Origin: an uncultured Fretibacterium sp.
GTDB lineage: Bacteria > Synergistota > Synergistia > Synergistales > Aminobacteriaceae
Assembly (NCBI GenBank): GCA_946186205.1
Contig: CAMHMH010000001.1
Location: 764,968 to 828,967, forward strand
Length of the DNA: 64,000 nt
Direction: 5' to 3'
Both the position numbers and the translations under genes were made by a program. The notes under the pieces are model-generated. The model was not told the origin of the DNA. It worked only from the letters and a program-made list of their open reading frames with translations, and searched no databases. Below are positions 7,826 to 16,904 of the stretch, in pieces. Position 1 is the stretch's first letter. Every line of letters begins with the position of its first letter.

Positions 7826-9007
7826 TTAACTTAACCAGTTTATGAACATTGTGATGATTATCGGGTTCATGATGTTGATGAATATCACCGTAACGACAGG
7901 AAGCACAAACCACGCTGTAGGAGCAGGGCCGTTCTTCTCGATTATCGCCGACATGTTAGCGACTGCGTTCGGAGTTTGTCCGAGTCCGACTCCGCAATGA
8001 CCCGCCGCCATCACTGCCGCGTCGTAATCCCTGCCCGTTGTGTTGAACGTGATGAAATACGCCCACAACGCCATGACTACAGCCTGAGTGATCAATATAA
8101 CCATCATAGGAAGCGCGAGAGATACAAGCCTGTTAATGTTCAGGGACATCAAAGCCATCGACAAGAAAAGATTCAGTGCCGTGTTGCTGATAACATCAAG
8201 CTCATTCATCCGCAAATCTTTGTGGCACATGTCAGCAATATTCCTCACTAACGCGCCTCCGAACAAGCAGCCGACATAATACGGGAAATTAAGCCCGGTC
8301 ATAAGCAGCAGCTTTGAGATGTACGAGCCAATGAAAGCCGCAAAGAGCATCAATAATACGCTGTCAAAAAATTTCCGTTCGATTAATGGGAATGTCTTTG
8401 TCTCTTCTGATGTCTGAGACTCTACAGCCGTGCTTTTGAGATTGTGCCTGCTGATTAAACGTTCCGCGACAGGCCCGCCCGTAATGCTTCCGAGAAGGAG
8501 TCCGAATGTTGCCGCCGCGACTCCTACTGTTGTTCCGTCAAGCGCGCCCGCTGCTTCAAGTGTAGGACCGAATGACGCTCCCGAACCTACTCCGCCCGAC
8601 ATCGATATAGATCCCATAGCAACGCCCAAAAGTTTATGGAGTCCGAATGCCCCTGCGAGTCCTACGCCTACGAGATTCTGAACGAACAAGAACAACACTG
8701 CTCCGACCGCCAGTTTTGCGCCGAGTTTGCCGCTCTTCCTGAGAACCGCAAAGCTGCATGTGAATCCCGTGCCTGTGAAAAATATATTCATGAAGAAATC
8801 CTGAAGTACTCCGTTCATTTTCACCGTGAAGTAGTTCCCTCTTATGCCCGCAAAGATTATCAGGCTGCAAATTATTCCGCCGATTACGGGAGCGGGGATA
8901 AAATATTTCTGGAAGAACTTTACTTTTCCCTTTATGAACCGTCCGAGTACGTACACAAGAACCGCAAGCCCTACCGTTTGTATCACATCAAGATTTACCG
9001 TATACAT
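7826..9007 (-). CDS. gltS: Sodium/glutamate symporter GltS family
   Basis: A 393-residue polytopic inner-membrane protein with about ten hydrophobic segments. The two inverted-repeat re-entrant loops of GltS are visible: SMSGGVGSGASFGPTLEAAG in the first half and AGHCGVGLGQTPNAVANMSA in the second. The family imports glutamate with sodium, though close relatives may carry other dicarboxylates; the adjacent aldolase-like gene leaves the substrate open. It is transcribed divergently from a LysR gene that may control it. Confidence 0.9.
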   Translation of the reverse strand: MYTVNLDVIQTVGLAVLVYVLGRFIKGKVKFFQKYFIPAPVIGGIICSLIIFAGIRGNYFTVKMNGVLQDFFMNIFFTGTGFTCSFAVLRKSGKLGAKLAVGAVLFLFVQNLVGVGLAGAFGLHKLLGVAMGSISMSGGVGSGASFGPTLEAAGALDGTTVGVAAATFGLLLGSITGGPVAERLISRHNLKSTAVESQTSEETKTFPLIERKFFDSVLLMLFAAFIGSYISKLLLMTGLNFPYYVGCLFGGALVRNIADMCHKDLRMNELDVISNTALNLFLSMALMSLNINRLVSLALPMMVILITQAVVMALWAYFITFNTTGRDYDAAVMAAGHCGVGLGQTPNAVANMSAIIEKNGPAPTAWFVLPVVTVIFINIMNPIIITMFINWLS

Positions 9008-9137
9008 CAGTGAAGCCGTCCTCCTATGATTTATTTTTTGGAATGGGTGTATACTATCAGACAGACAAATTCACGTAAAACAGATAATCAAGATATACAT
9101 TATCGCCGCCAGTGTTATTTCAGGAGAGCGAGTCAGA

Positions 9138-10064
9138 ATGACATATGAACAAATTGAAACCTTCATAGCAATCATGACATACGGAAATATAACGGCAGCT
9201 TCAGATTTCCTTCACGTCTCGCAATCGACAGCCTCAGCGCGTATACAGCTCCTCGAAAATGAATTAGGCACTCCGTTATTCATTCGTCAGAAAGGACACC
9301 GAACCGCAGAAATTACCCCCTATGGTCAATCATTCGTGCCAATCGCGGCGCAATGGGCTTCAGCTTTCAGGGACAGCAGGAACTTGCGGACTCTCGCGGA
9401 CATCTCTGTGCTTTCGGTTGCGAGTGTTGACGCTGTGAATAACTATACGTTTGTCCCATTGTTCAATCATCATATAGAGTCATTCCCGAATATACGACTC
9501 ACAATCCGCACTCATCATTCAGACGAAATTCACGGCTTAATCTCAAACAGAACCGCCGACATTGGATTCGTTTTCTCGCGCTCGCCTTATCCTGATATTA
9601 TCTCGAAGCCTGTTTACCGCGAACTGATGTACTTGATCTGCCACAAGGACAGCGGATATTACGACAACATGAAATGCTCAGAGCTTCAGCCGGAGAACGA
9701 AATATATCTTCACTGGGGACTCGACTTCCAGCAGTGGCACAATGAATTTTTCCCGCCCGACCGTTATCCCCTCGTCAGCGTCAACACAGGCTCAATGCTT
9801 CAGCACTACTTAGACACGCCGGGACGATGGGCAGTCGCTCCCCTCTCAGTTGTCCGGGCAATCTCTCACCGTCCTAACATAACGTATTACACACTGAGCG
9901 AGCCTCCCGCGCCGAGGATATGCTACATGCTCACGAACCGTTACCCTTCTCAAAGACAGAAGCCCGCGATTCAGACGTTCATTCGTGAGCTTGAAGAGTA
10001 CATAGAACATAACGATGACATTTGCACGTTTGAGTCGTGGATGCTCGAAGGGAAAAAGATTTGA
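9138..10064 (+). CDS. LysR-family transcriptional regulator
   Basis: 308 residues. The N-terminal winged helix-turn-helix is clear (MTYEQIETFIAIMTYGNITA, then FLHVSQSTASARIQLLENELG, residues 1-60), followed by a periplasmic-binding-like effector domain starting near residue 90. LysR proteins usually regulate a divergent neighbour; here that is gltS plus the rraA-like gene, separated by a 130-base intergenic region with AT-rich stretches but no promoter I can name confidently. Confidence 0.92.
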   Translation: MTYEQIETFIAIMTYGNITAASDFLHVSQSTASARIQLLENELGTPLFIRQKGHRTAEITPYGQSFVPIAAQWASAFRDSRNLRTLADISVLSVASVDAVNNYTFVPLFNHHIESFPNIRLTIRTHHSDEIHGLISNRTADIGFVFSRSPYPDIISKPVYRELMYLICHKDSGYYDNMKCSELQPENEIYLHWGLDFQQWHNEFFPPDRYPLVSVNTGSMLQHYLDTPGRWAVAPLSVVRAISHRPNITYYTLSEPPAPRICYMLTNRYPSQRQKPAIQTFIRELEEYIEHNDDICTFESWMLEGKKI

Positions 10065-10095
10065 GTCATAACGGCAACAAAGAGCGCGTGAAAAC

Positions 10096-10123
10096 TTGCC
10101 ACAAAAATTTTTTGCGTTATAAT
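10096..10123 (+). promoter_or_regulatory. Promoter of the rimP-nusA-infB operon
   Basis: TTGCCA (10096-10101), 16 bases, then TATAAT (10118-10123): a near-consensus sigma-70 type promoter. Transcription would start near 10130 and include the hairpin at 10152-10183 before the first gene. Confidence 0.75.
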
Positions 10124-10151
10124 CCGTTTAATTTCATGACAATTTAGCGTG

Positions 10152-10183
10152 AAAGGAGTTGGGAAACCCCCCGCTCCTTTTTT
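10152..10183 (+). terminator. Leader terminator/attenuator ahead of rimP-nusA
   Basis: AAAGGAG...GGG-AAA-CCC...CTCCTTT forms a compact GC-rich hairpin followed directly by a run of T. It lies downstream of the promoter at 10096 and upstream of rimP, so it is in the transcribed leader rather than at the end of the convergent-free lysR gene alone. A leader terminator before nusA suggests autoregulation of the operon by transcription termination. Confidence 0.65.
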
Positions 10184-10219
10184 GTTACTCTAAGTTTTAT
10201 TATGTGTGAGAGAAAAATT

Positions 10220-10714
10220 ATGAGAGAAGATTTTTTGCGACGTATTGAGGATATTGTTACGGGTCTGGGCTATGAATGCGTACATGTTTCGCTGCGTACG
10301 GATTTCGGAAGAGTGAAGCTCCAGATTCTAATTGATACACTCGGAGGGATTAACGCCGGGGACTGTGAGACAGTATCGGGGCGAGTGAGTGATTTTCTTG
10401 ACAGCTCGGAGGAGATTCCCGAACTCGAAAAGGGAAGGTACTATCTTGAAGTCAGCTCGCCGGGAATAGAGAGACCGTTATACAGATTTGAGGACTACGA
10501 AAGGTTTCAGGGACGAGAAGCACGCCTGAGACTTTCAGCACCCATTGAGGGAAGAAAGACATTCACGGGGAAGATTCAGAGCGCGGAAAATGGCTCAGTG
10601 AAGATTCTCTGTGAGGACGGAGAAAAGGACATACCGTTTTCATCAATAAAAGGAGGAAACTTAGTATACAGGTTCGGCAATGAAGAGAGCAAAAGAAGAA
10701 AGGGGAAAAAATAA
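10220..10714 (+). CDS. rimP: Ribosome maturation factor RimP
   Basis: RimP assists 30S subunit maturation. The product (164 residues from the ATG at 10220) has the typical beginning MREDFLRRIEDIVTGLGYEC, the first domain ending in ISSPGIERPL-type sequence (here LEVSSPGIERPLYR), and a C-terminal Sm-like beta-barrel. I prefer the second ATG since family members begin there and GAGAG lies 8 bases before; an ATG at 10202 would add 6 residues. It is the first gene of the nusA-infB operon, 2 bases before nusA. Confidence 0.93.
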   Translation: MREDFLRRIEDIVTGLGYECVHVSLRTDFGRVKLQILIDTLGGINAGDCETVSGRVSDFLDSSEEIPELEKGRYYLEVSSPGIERPLYRFEDYERFQGREARLRLSAPIEGRKTFTGKIQSAENGSVKILCEDGEKDIPFSSIKGGNLVYRFGNEESKRRKGKK

Positions 10715-10716
10715 TA

Positions 10717-11838
10717 ATGCGTCTCGGAAGTGAATTTGTGAAAGCTCTTGATACTCTTGCGGAGGAGCGGGGGCTTGATGTGAATGTGATAATCTCAACA
10801 CTAGAGGCGGCATTGTTATCGGCCTATAACAGGAAGTATCACCCGTTGAGTACGACAGGAGCCAGCGAGAAATACACGGAGATAAAAATCAATCATGACA
10901 CCGGCGAAATAACAGTGAGTGAGCTTCGCAAAGTTGTTGATGAGCTGAAAGACCCGGAGAAAGAAATAACGCTTGATGACGCGCTCGCAATAGACAGCAC
11001 TGCGGAAATAGGCCAGACGATTCGAATTGAGCGCAACCCGTCAGATTTTGGGAGGATAGCTGCACAGACAGCAAGGCAGGTAATCTCACAGCGGCTCAGG
11101 GACGAGGAACGCAGAATCGTATACAGTGAATTTGCTGACCGAGTCGGGGACTTGGTGAGCGGTGTTGTCTTCAAGGCTGAAGGAGATCAGATAATCGTCC
11201 ACATAAACGACAAGACAGACGCACTTTTACCGAGAAGGGAGCGCATAAACGGCGAGAAATATATACCCGGCTCAACGATGAAATTCTACGTCCTCGATGT
11301 CAAGAACAACGTCAGAGGCCCCCGCATAACAGTATCACGGACTCACCCCGGACTCCTCAAGAGGTTAATGGAGCTGGAAATCCCCGAAATACAAGAGGGA
11401 GTAATAGAGGTGAAAGGTGTCGTGCGTGACGGAGGAATGCGGGCAAAAGTTTCACTCGTCAGCCTTGATCCTGATGTTGATCCTGTAGGTGCGTGCGTAG
11501 GCAACGGAGGCGCAAGAATCAAGGCAGTAAGTTCCGCGCTGAAGAACGAGAAAATCGACATCGTTGTTTACAGCAATGACCCGCTAGTCTACATCAAGAA
11601 TGCTTTATTGCCCGCTCAGGTTGCTAGGGTTGAGCCGGTTTTAGACCATGAGCGCGAAGCAACAGCGTACGTTTATCAGGATCAGTTGTCGCTTGCAATC
11701 GGAAAAGCCGGGCAGAACGTGAGACTCGCGGCGAAATTGACGGGCTGGAAGGTCAACATTGAGACTATAGAGCCTGACAGAATGCCAACGCTTAAGGATA
11801 TATTCCATGACGTATTCACGGACGACGAGAAAAAGTAA
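10717..11838 (+). CDS. nusA: Transcription termination/antitermination factor NusA
   Basis: NusA binds RNA polymerase and controls pausing, termination and antitermination. The 373-residue protein has the N-terminal polymerase-binding domain (to ~125), an S1 domain (about 135-200, SGVVFKAEGDQIIVHINDKTD), and two KH domains (VGACVGNGGARIKAVSSAL and LSLAIGKAGQNVRLAAKLTG). There is no E. coli-type C-terminal acidic repeat, as in most non-proteobacteria. It overlaps the following gene by 32 bases. Confidence 0.96.
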   Translation: MRLGSEFVKALDTLAEERGLDVNVIISTLEAALLSAYNRKYHPLSTTGASEKYTEIKINHDTGEITVSELRKVVDELKDPEKEITLDDALAIDSTAEIGQTIRIERNPSDFGRIAAQTARQVISQRLRDEERRIVYSEFADRVGDLVSGVVFKAEGDQIIVHINDKTDALLPRRERINGEKYIPGSTMKFYVLDVKNNVRGPRITVSRTHPGLLKRLMELEIPEIQEGVIEVKGVVRDGGMRAKVSLVSLDPDVDPVGACVGNGGARIKAVSSALKNEKIDIVVYSNDPLVYIKNALLPAQVARVEPVLDHEREATAYVYQDQLSLAIGKAGQNVRLAAKLTGWKVNIETIEPDRMPTLKDIFHDVFTDDEKK

Positions 11839-12403
11839 TCATACGCCGCAAAGAAGCTGCACAGTATGCCGGGCAAAAGCGGACAAGTCAGACCTGATTC
11901 GAATCGTGAGGAGTCCAGACGGAAAAGCAGTTGTTGATGTGATGAAGAAACTGCCGGGCCGGGGCGCGTATATATGCCCTGACTCGGACTGCATAGAGAG
12001 GGCGAAAAAATCAGGAAGCCTCGCTCACGCTTTGGGTATAGTGATAAGTGCTGACTTCTGGAATGACCTTGAGGAAAACGCAAAGACATTCGGAAGCAAT
12101 CCGGCACTGAAAATCCGTTCGGTGTTGGGACTCTCCCGCAAGTCAGGGAATCTCATAATCGGCACGGACAATATAGACAGGGAAAAACGTAAAGTGTTAG
12201 TTCTGACTGCCTCGGACTGTTCAGAGAGCGTGAAGAAATTTGCTGAGTCTCATGAGAATATTGCGCTTGAAATGAACATTGAGGAACTGTCAGAAAGTAT
12301 AGGGACAAGGGGCGGCGTTCAGATAGTAGGGCTGCCCATAAATTCAGGCTTTGCGAAAAAATTAATGAGCCTTCAGAAACGGGAAAGGGGAAACGCTGTT
12401 TGA
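11807..12403 (+). CDS. YlxR (RnpM)-YlxQ (L7Ae-like) fusion protein
   Basis: 198 residues. Residues ~15-90 are a YlxR/DUF448 domain (RSCTVCRAKADKSDLIRIVR, LPGRGAYICPDSDCIERA); YlxR has been shown in Bacillus to bind RNase P RNA (RnpM). Residues ~100-185 are an L7Ae/L30e-like kink-turn RNA-binding domain (YlxQ type: LGLSRKSGNLIIGTDNI, ...VVGLPIN-like end). In Firmicutes these are two adjacent genes; here they are one frame. It overlaps nusA by 32 bases, and its TGA overlaps the TTG of infB. Confidence 0.88.
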   Translation: MTYSRTTRKSNHTPQRSCTVCRAKADKSDLIRIVRSPDGKAVVDVMKKLPGRGAYICPDSDCIERAKKSGSLAHALGIVISADFWNDLEENAKTFGSNPALKIRSVLGLSRKSGNLIIGTDNIDREKRKVLVLTASDCSESVKKFAESHENIALEMNIEELSESIGTRGGVQIVGLPINSGFAKKLMSLQKRERGNAV

Positions 12404-14337
12404 ATAATAAAGTAAGAATCTACGACCTTGCCAGAAAACTCAAGAAGAGTAACAAAGAATTAATAGCCGTATTGCAGCAGCTTGATGTACCTGTAAAATC
12501 TCACTCAAGCTCAATAGATGAAGAGACCGCGAAAATTGTTGAGAACATTCTTAACGAGGCCAGCGAGTCAAAATCACAGGAGAAGAAGCAGCACGGGAAT
12601 GAACCTGCAAAAGAAAAGCCCGCCCGCACAGACAAGCCCAGAGATAAAGACGACAAATTACCGCCCGAAAGAGATTTCAAGCCCGCAGGAAACGCAAAGG
12701 GAGCTAATCATTCACACAAGCCCGACAGAAATTCACAGCATAGTAACCAGAACTCACAGCAGAAAACAGAGACTCCCAAGCCCGCCGAACCCGCAAAGAC
12801 TTCACAGCCTCCCAAGAATGACCCCGCCAAGCTCACAGAGCGTCCCCCGATTATTACGGTCATGGGTCATGTCGATCACGGCAAAACGACTCTCCTCGAC
12901 AAGATAAGGCACTCAAGCATTGCCGAGCATGAAGCCGGGGGAATCACTCAGCACATCGGCGCATATGTCGTTAAGCAGGACGGTAAAGACATCGTATTTC
13001 TCGACACGCCCGGTCATGAAGCATTCTCGGAGATGCGCGCAAGGGGTGCTAACGCTACGGACATTGTGATTCTTGTCGTTGGTGCTGATGATGGTGTAAT
13101 GCCTCAGACAAGGGAAGCAATAGCACACATAAAAGCCGCCGGAGTTCCTTTAGTCGTCGCGATAAACAAAATCGACAAGCCCGGAGCAAAACCAGACCGA
13201 GTCCGACAGCAGTTGAGCGAGATGGGAATATTCACAGAAGGCTGGGGCGGTGAAGTCGGAGTCGTAGAGATTTCCGCAAAACAGGGAACAGGAGTCGCTG
13301 ACCTCTTAGAACGTGTGCTCCTTGAAGCCGAAATGCAAGAGCTTAAAGCCGACAGCAAAGCTAACCCCGAAGGCGTTGTGATTGAAGCGAGACTCGACAA
13401 AGGAAAAGGCCCGGTTGCAACCGTAATCGTCAAAAATGGAACGCTCAAAGCAGGAGATACAGTCCTCTTCAATTCGACATGGGGAAGAATCCGAGCTTTG
13501 TTCGACTGGTCAGGCAAGGGACTCAAGAGCGCAGGCCCAAGCACACCCGCTGAAATTTTAGGGCTTGAAGGAGTCCCGAACCCCGGCGAAACATTCCGAG
13601 TCGTCAAAAATGAACGTGAAGCAAGAGAGGCTATAACCCAGGCAAAAATCAATGAGCGAGACTCTCAGGCTGAAACAAAGAAGGCATCATTTGAGGACTT
13701 GTATTCAAACCTTGAAGAAGGCCAACTCCCTCACTTGAAACTTGTCGTTAAGTGTGATGTTCAGGGATCACTTGAGGCACTCTGCGCTTCACTTGAGAAA
13801 CTCGCGACGAATGAAGTCGGCGTGTCAATCGTTCACAGGGGAGTCGGGCGCATAACTGAGAGTGATATTATGCTTGCTTCCGCGTCAAATGCTGTCATTG
13901 TTGGCTTCAACGTAAGGCCGGACGGTAACGCAAAACGAGTCGCAGAGCTTAACGGAGTCGAGATAAGAATCTACAACGTAATCTATGATGTTATTGATGA
14001 TGTCAAAGCGGCCATGTCAGGACTCTTGAAGCCCGTTCTGCGCGAGAACACTCTCGGAGAAGTTGAGGTGCGGAAGCTCTTCAGAGTCCCCAAAGTCGGA
14101 ACTATCGCAGGCTCTCACGTAACAAAAGGAGTCGTCAAGAAGGTGAAAGTCAGAGTCATCCGCGACGGCGTTGTGATCTGGGACGGAAGGATTGCCTCAC
14201 TGCGTCATGAGAAGGACGAAGCAAAAGAGCTTAAAGCCGGAATGGACTGCGGGATTTCGCTTGAAGGATTCCAGGACTTTAACGAGGGAGATATTCTTGA
14301 AGTCTATGATGTTGTAGAGGAGAAACGAACACTCTAA
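12400..14337 (+). CDS. infB: Translation initiation factor IF-2
   Basis: GTPase that places initiator tRNA on the ribosome. 645 residues: N-terminal IF2N helix-loop (KVRIYDLARKLKKSNKELIA), a polar K/P/S/N-rich linker (about 55-145), the G domain with GHVDHGKTTLLDKI, DTPGHEAFSEM and NKIDKPGA, then domains II-IV ending in EVYDVVEEKRTL. The start is TTG at 12400, overlapping the previous stop (TTGA) with AAAGGGG 9 bases upstream. The last codon runs into the next gene as TAATG. Confidence 0.97.
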   Translation: MNNKVRIYDLARKLKKSNKELIAVLQQLDVPVKSHSSSIDEETAKIVENILNEASESKSQEKKQHGNEPAKEKPARTDKPRDKDDKLPPERDFKPAGNAKGANHSHKPDRNSQHSNQNSQQKTETPKPAEPAKTSQPPKNDPAKLTERPPIITVMGHVDHGKTTLLDKIRHSSIAEHEAGGITQHIGAYVVKQDGKDIVFLDTPGHEAFSEMRARGANATDIVILVVGADDGVMPQTREAIAHIKAAGVPLVVAINKIDKPGAKPDRVRQQLSEMGIFTEGWGGEVGVVEISAKQGTGVADLLERVLLEAEMQELKADSKANPEGVVIEARLDKGKGPVATVIVKNGTLKAGDTVLFNSTWGRIRALFDWSGKGLKSAGPSTPAEILGLEGVPNPGETFRVVKNEREAREAITQAKINERDSQAETKKASFEDLYSNLEEGQLPHLKLVVKCDVQGSLEALCASLEKLATNEVGVSIVHRGVGRITESDIMLASASNAVIVGFNVRPDGNAKRVAELNGVEIRIYNVIYDVIDDVKAAMSGLLKPVLRENTLGEVEVRKLFRVPKVGTIAGSHVTKGVVKKVKVRVIRDGVVIWDGRIASLRHEKDEAKELKAGMDCGISLEGFQDFNEGDILEVYDVVEEKRTL

Positions 14338-14669
14338 TGTTAATCGATTTCAACAAAGAAGACTGGAAAATTTTCGAGGGCATGAACGGCGGAAAAGGAA
14401 TAACAGCCGCAAAAATGTTCGTGAATCAGTCAGGCAGAGTCATAGTCAGCAGAATCGAGTCGGGCGCGTCAATCGGTCTTCACACTCAGAGCAGCGGCAA
14501 CGATATTAATTTTGTCGTCAGCGGAAAAGGCAAGGCCATCTGCGACGGTGAAGAGGAAATTTTGACTCCCGGTGTCTGCCACTATTGCCCGAAAGACTCA
14601 GCGCATACGATAATCAATACGGGCAATGAAGATCTAGTGCTGTATACGGTGGTTCAGTATGAGCAGTAA
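14337..14669 (+). CDS. Small cupin-domain protein
   Basis: A 110-residue single cupin: the first motif appears as SGASIGLHTQSSGNDINFVVSGKG and the second as CHYCPKDSAHTIINTG. The histidines usually bind a metal. The product is probably a small metal-dependent enzyme or sugar/metabolite-binding protein; no specific function can be read. Its start overlaps the infB stop (TAATG) and its end overlaps rbfA by 11 bases, so it is translated as part of the operon although cupins are not normal members of it. Confidence 0.85.
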   Translation: MLIDFNKEDWKIFEGMNGGKGITAAKMFVNQSGRVIVSRIESGASIGLHTQSSGNDINFVVSGKGKAICDGEEEILTPGVCHYCPKDSAHTIINTGNEDLVLYTVVQYEQ

Positions 14670-15045
14670 TTTACGAATATCACGAATCAACAAAGAGCTT
14701 CAGAGGGAGTTAGCATTAATCTTTGAGTCACGCATAAAGAAAGAAAGCGTAAAAACAATAATCATTACGGGAGTCGAATGCTCAAAAGATTTGGAGCGTG
14801 CAAAAGTTTACTTCACAGCGTTAGAGGCGAGGAAGTGCCCGGGAATCTTGAAGGACTTGAACGAAATCAAAGGAGCTGTACGCGGATTGTTAGCTCAGTC
14901 TGTGAAGCTCAGAAGGATTCCCGCGCTCGAATTTGTGATTGACACTTCAAGCGCATACGGAGCGAAAATTGATGCCATTCTCGACAGCTTAGGCTTCAAG
15001 CAGGACTACAGGCAGGGGAATAATGATGATGAACAAGAACTTTGA
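14659..15045 (+). CDS. rbfA: 30S ribosome-binding factor RbfA
   Basis: Cold-adaptation and 30S maturation factor that binds near the 5' end of 16S rRNA. 128 residues with the family features RISRINKELQRELALIFES, ITGVECSKDLERAKVYFTAL and LRRIPALEFVIDTS. It overlaps both the cupin gene and the downstream nrnA gene, in the usual infB-rbfA-nrnA-truB order. Confidence 0.95.
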   Translation: MSSNLRISRINKELQRELALIFESRIKKESVKTIIITGVECSKDLERAKVYFTALEARKCPGILKDLNEIKGAVRGLLAQSVKLRRIPALEFVIDTSSAYGAKIDAILDSLGFKQDYRQGNNDDEQEL

Positions 15046-16045
15046 CCCCGGTAAATTATTGACGGCCTCCGAAACTCTGAAGGCTAATGACAAATGGACG
15101 ATCTTCACTCACAGGAAATCGGACGGAGATGCGCTCGGCTCTGCGTCAGCACTATTTGAGGCGGGAGTCAACGCGGGGAAAATTGTCTCATGGTTCAGCC
15201 CTGACGAGAGACTCCCCGAAACGTATAAATATCTCGCTCACTTTGACGACTTCAGGACGTGCGAAAATTTTGCGTTCATTGATGACGGTACATTGTATGT
15301 ATTTCTTGACTGCGCTACGGAGATTCGGAGCGTCTCAGGATTCGACATCAGCAACCCGCTGAACTCACTCAACATTGATCATCATGAAGACAATACGAAC
15401 TATGCGCGCGTGAATTGCGTTGACGGTCTAGCCTCTTCAACGTGCGAGATGTTATACAGAGTCTTCACGGCGGGGAACTGGGACATCACATTGAACATGG
15501 CCGAGTCCCTTTACACCGGGATATACACCGACACAGGGAGCTTCTCATTCTCGAACACATCGCAGAGGACTCACGACATCGCCGGAGAGTTAATAGCTCT
15601 CGGAGTATCACCCGCAAAGATGACCGACAGAATTTCGCAGAACAAAACCCCCGGAGATCTTCAGGTTTGGGCGCGCGCTTTGTCCCGTGTGAAAGTATTC
15701 GGGCCTCAAAATATTTTTGCGGTTACGATGGTTTACGCTGATGATTTCCGCGAGGCCGGAGTCGATATGACCGGGACTGAAGGACTCTCGCAGATGTTCA
15801 TGTCGATTCGCGGCGTTAAGTTCGCGGCGGTCGCAACAGAATATCCCGACGGAACAATACGACTCAGCATTCGTTCGCGTGATGGGAGTCCTTTTGGTGC
15901 GGGAGAATTTGCGCGTCAGTATGTGGGCGGAGGACACGAAAAGGCAGCGGGGTGTTCATTCCCCTGTAAGGCCGGTGAAGTTATGAGTGAGTTAGAAGCG
16001 GCAATCCTCAGAAAATATCATGAATGCAATCGTCCTCATCAATAA
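15023..16045 (+). CDS. nrnA: DHH/DHHA1 phosphoesterase (NrnA-like oligoribonuclease)
   Basis: 340 residues of the bifunctional nanoRNase/pAp-phosphatase family, which degrades 2-5 nt RNAs and 3'-phosphoadenosine 5'-phosphate. DHH motifs: HRKSDGDALGSA, FLDCAT, NIDHHEDN; DHHA1 motif near the C-terminus: QYVGGGHEKAAGCSFP. The metal-binding histidines and aspartates are present. Three ATG codons in a row at 15023 make the exact start uncertain by two codons. It overlaps rbfA by 23 and truB by 26 bases. Confidence 0.93.
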   Translation: MMMNKNFDPGKLLTASETLKANDKWTIFTHRKSDGDALGSASALFEAGVNAGKIVSWFSPDERLPETYKYLAHFDDFRTCENFAFIDDGTLYVFLDCATEIRSVSGFDISNPLNSLNIDHHEDNTNYARVNCVDGLASSTCEMLYRVFTAGNWDITLNMAESLYTGIYTDTGSFSFSNTSQRTHDIAGELIALGVSPAKMTDRISQNKTPGDLQVWARALSRVKVFGPQNIFAVTMVYADDFREAGVDMTGTEGLSQMFMSIRGVKFAAVATEYPDGTIRLSIRSRDGSPFGAGEFARQYVGGGHEKAAGCSFPCKAGEVMSELEAAILRKYHECNRPHQ

Positions 16046-16904
16046 GCCCGTAGATTACCGCTCGTCGAAATGCGTAGCAGTCGCAAAAAGAAAGCTCGGT
16101 GTGAAAGTCGGCCATGCAGGAACGTTAGACTCTACAGCTTCCGGGCTTCTCGTATTGCTTACGGGGAACGCGACTCGCTTCTGTGAGTTCGTGATGTCAT
16201 TGCCGAAAGTTTACCGCGCTGTGATTCAGTTCGGAGCAGAAACTAACACTTACGATTATTCCGGGGATATTGTTTCGGAGAAGGGTTACTCATCTTTTGA
16301 CGGCTCAATATTCCCGGATGTCTTTTACGGTTTCAGCGGCTACAGAATGCAGAGGCCCCCGGCAGTCTCAGCGGTTAAGATTGACGGTCAGCCAGCGTAC
16401 AAATTAGCGCGCTCAGGCCAGGAAGTCGACATGAAAGAACGCCCCGTATTTTTCCGCCGCGTAAAGATCCTCAAGCCCTACGACATTAACGACGGCACTA
16501 TGACTCTTGAGGTTCACTGCGGAAGAGGGACATACATCAGGACTCTCGCTCACGATTTGGGAGTAATTGCGGGTTGCGGTGCTTACGTGAAATCGCTCGT
16601 GAGAACCTCAACGGGACTCTTCACTATTGATGATGCAAATTCGCCTGATGATGACGAAATTACGCCGCTTCCTTTGAGCCGACTCGCTGAAAACTTCACA
16701 CGTATATATGTCTCGCAGAAAGATTCACGGAGCTTCACAAACGGAATGAGCATATTAATACGTCAGGCCGCAAGAATTTCACGCGGTGTAACTGTGAACG
16801 GATCATTATGCGTTGAGGGCGACTCGTTCTTGGGGTTCGGGAGCTATGCGGGATATGATTACGTGAAGCCAGATGTCATTGTCCCAAAGGACTCGCTATG
16901 CTGA
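16020..16904 (+). CDS. truB: tRNA pseudouridine(55) synthase
   Basis: Makes pseudouridine 55 in the T-loop of tRNAs. 294 residues with INKPVDYRSSKCV, the catalytic motif GHAGTLDSTASGLLVLLTG (the D of TLD is the nucleophile), PPAVSAVKIDGQPAYKLAR and the RGTYIRTLAHDLG motif. Its end overlaps ribF by 7 bases. Family membership and neighbourhood agree. Confidence 0.96.
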   Translation: MNAIVLINKPVDYRSSKCVAVAKRKLGVKVGHAGTLDSTASGLLVLLTGNATRFCEFVMSLPKVYRAVIQFGAETNTYDYSGDIVSEKGYSSFDGSIFPDVFYGFSGYRMQRPPAVSAVKIDGQPAYKLARSGQEVDMKERPVFFRRVKILKPYDINDGTMTLEVHCGRGTYIRTLAHDLGVIAGCGAYVKSLVRTSTGLFTIDDANSPDDDEITPLPLSRLAENFTRIYVSQKDSRSFTNGMSILIRQAARISRGVTVNGSLCVEGDSFLGFGSYAGYDYVKPDVIVPKDSLC

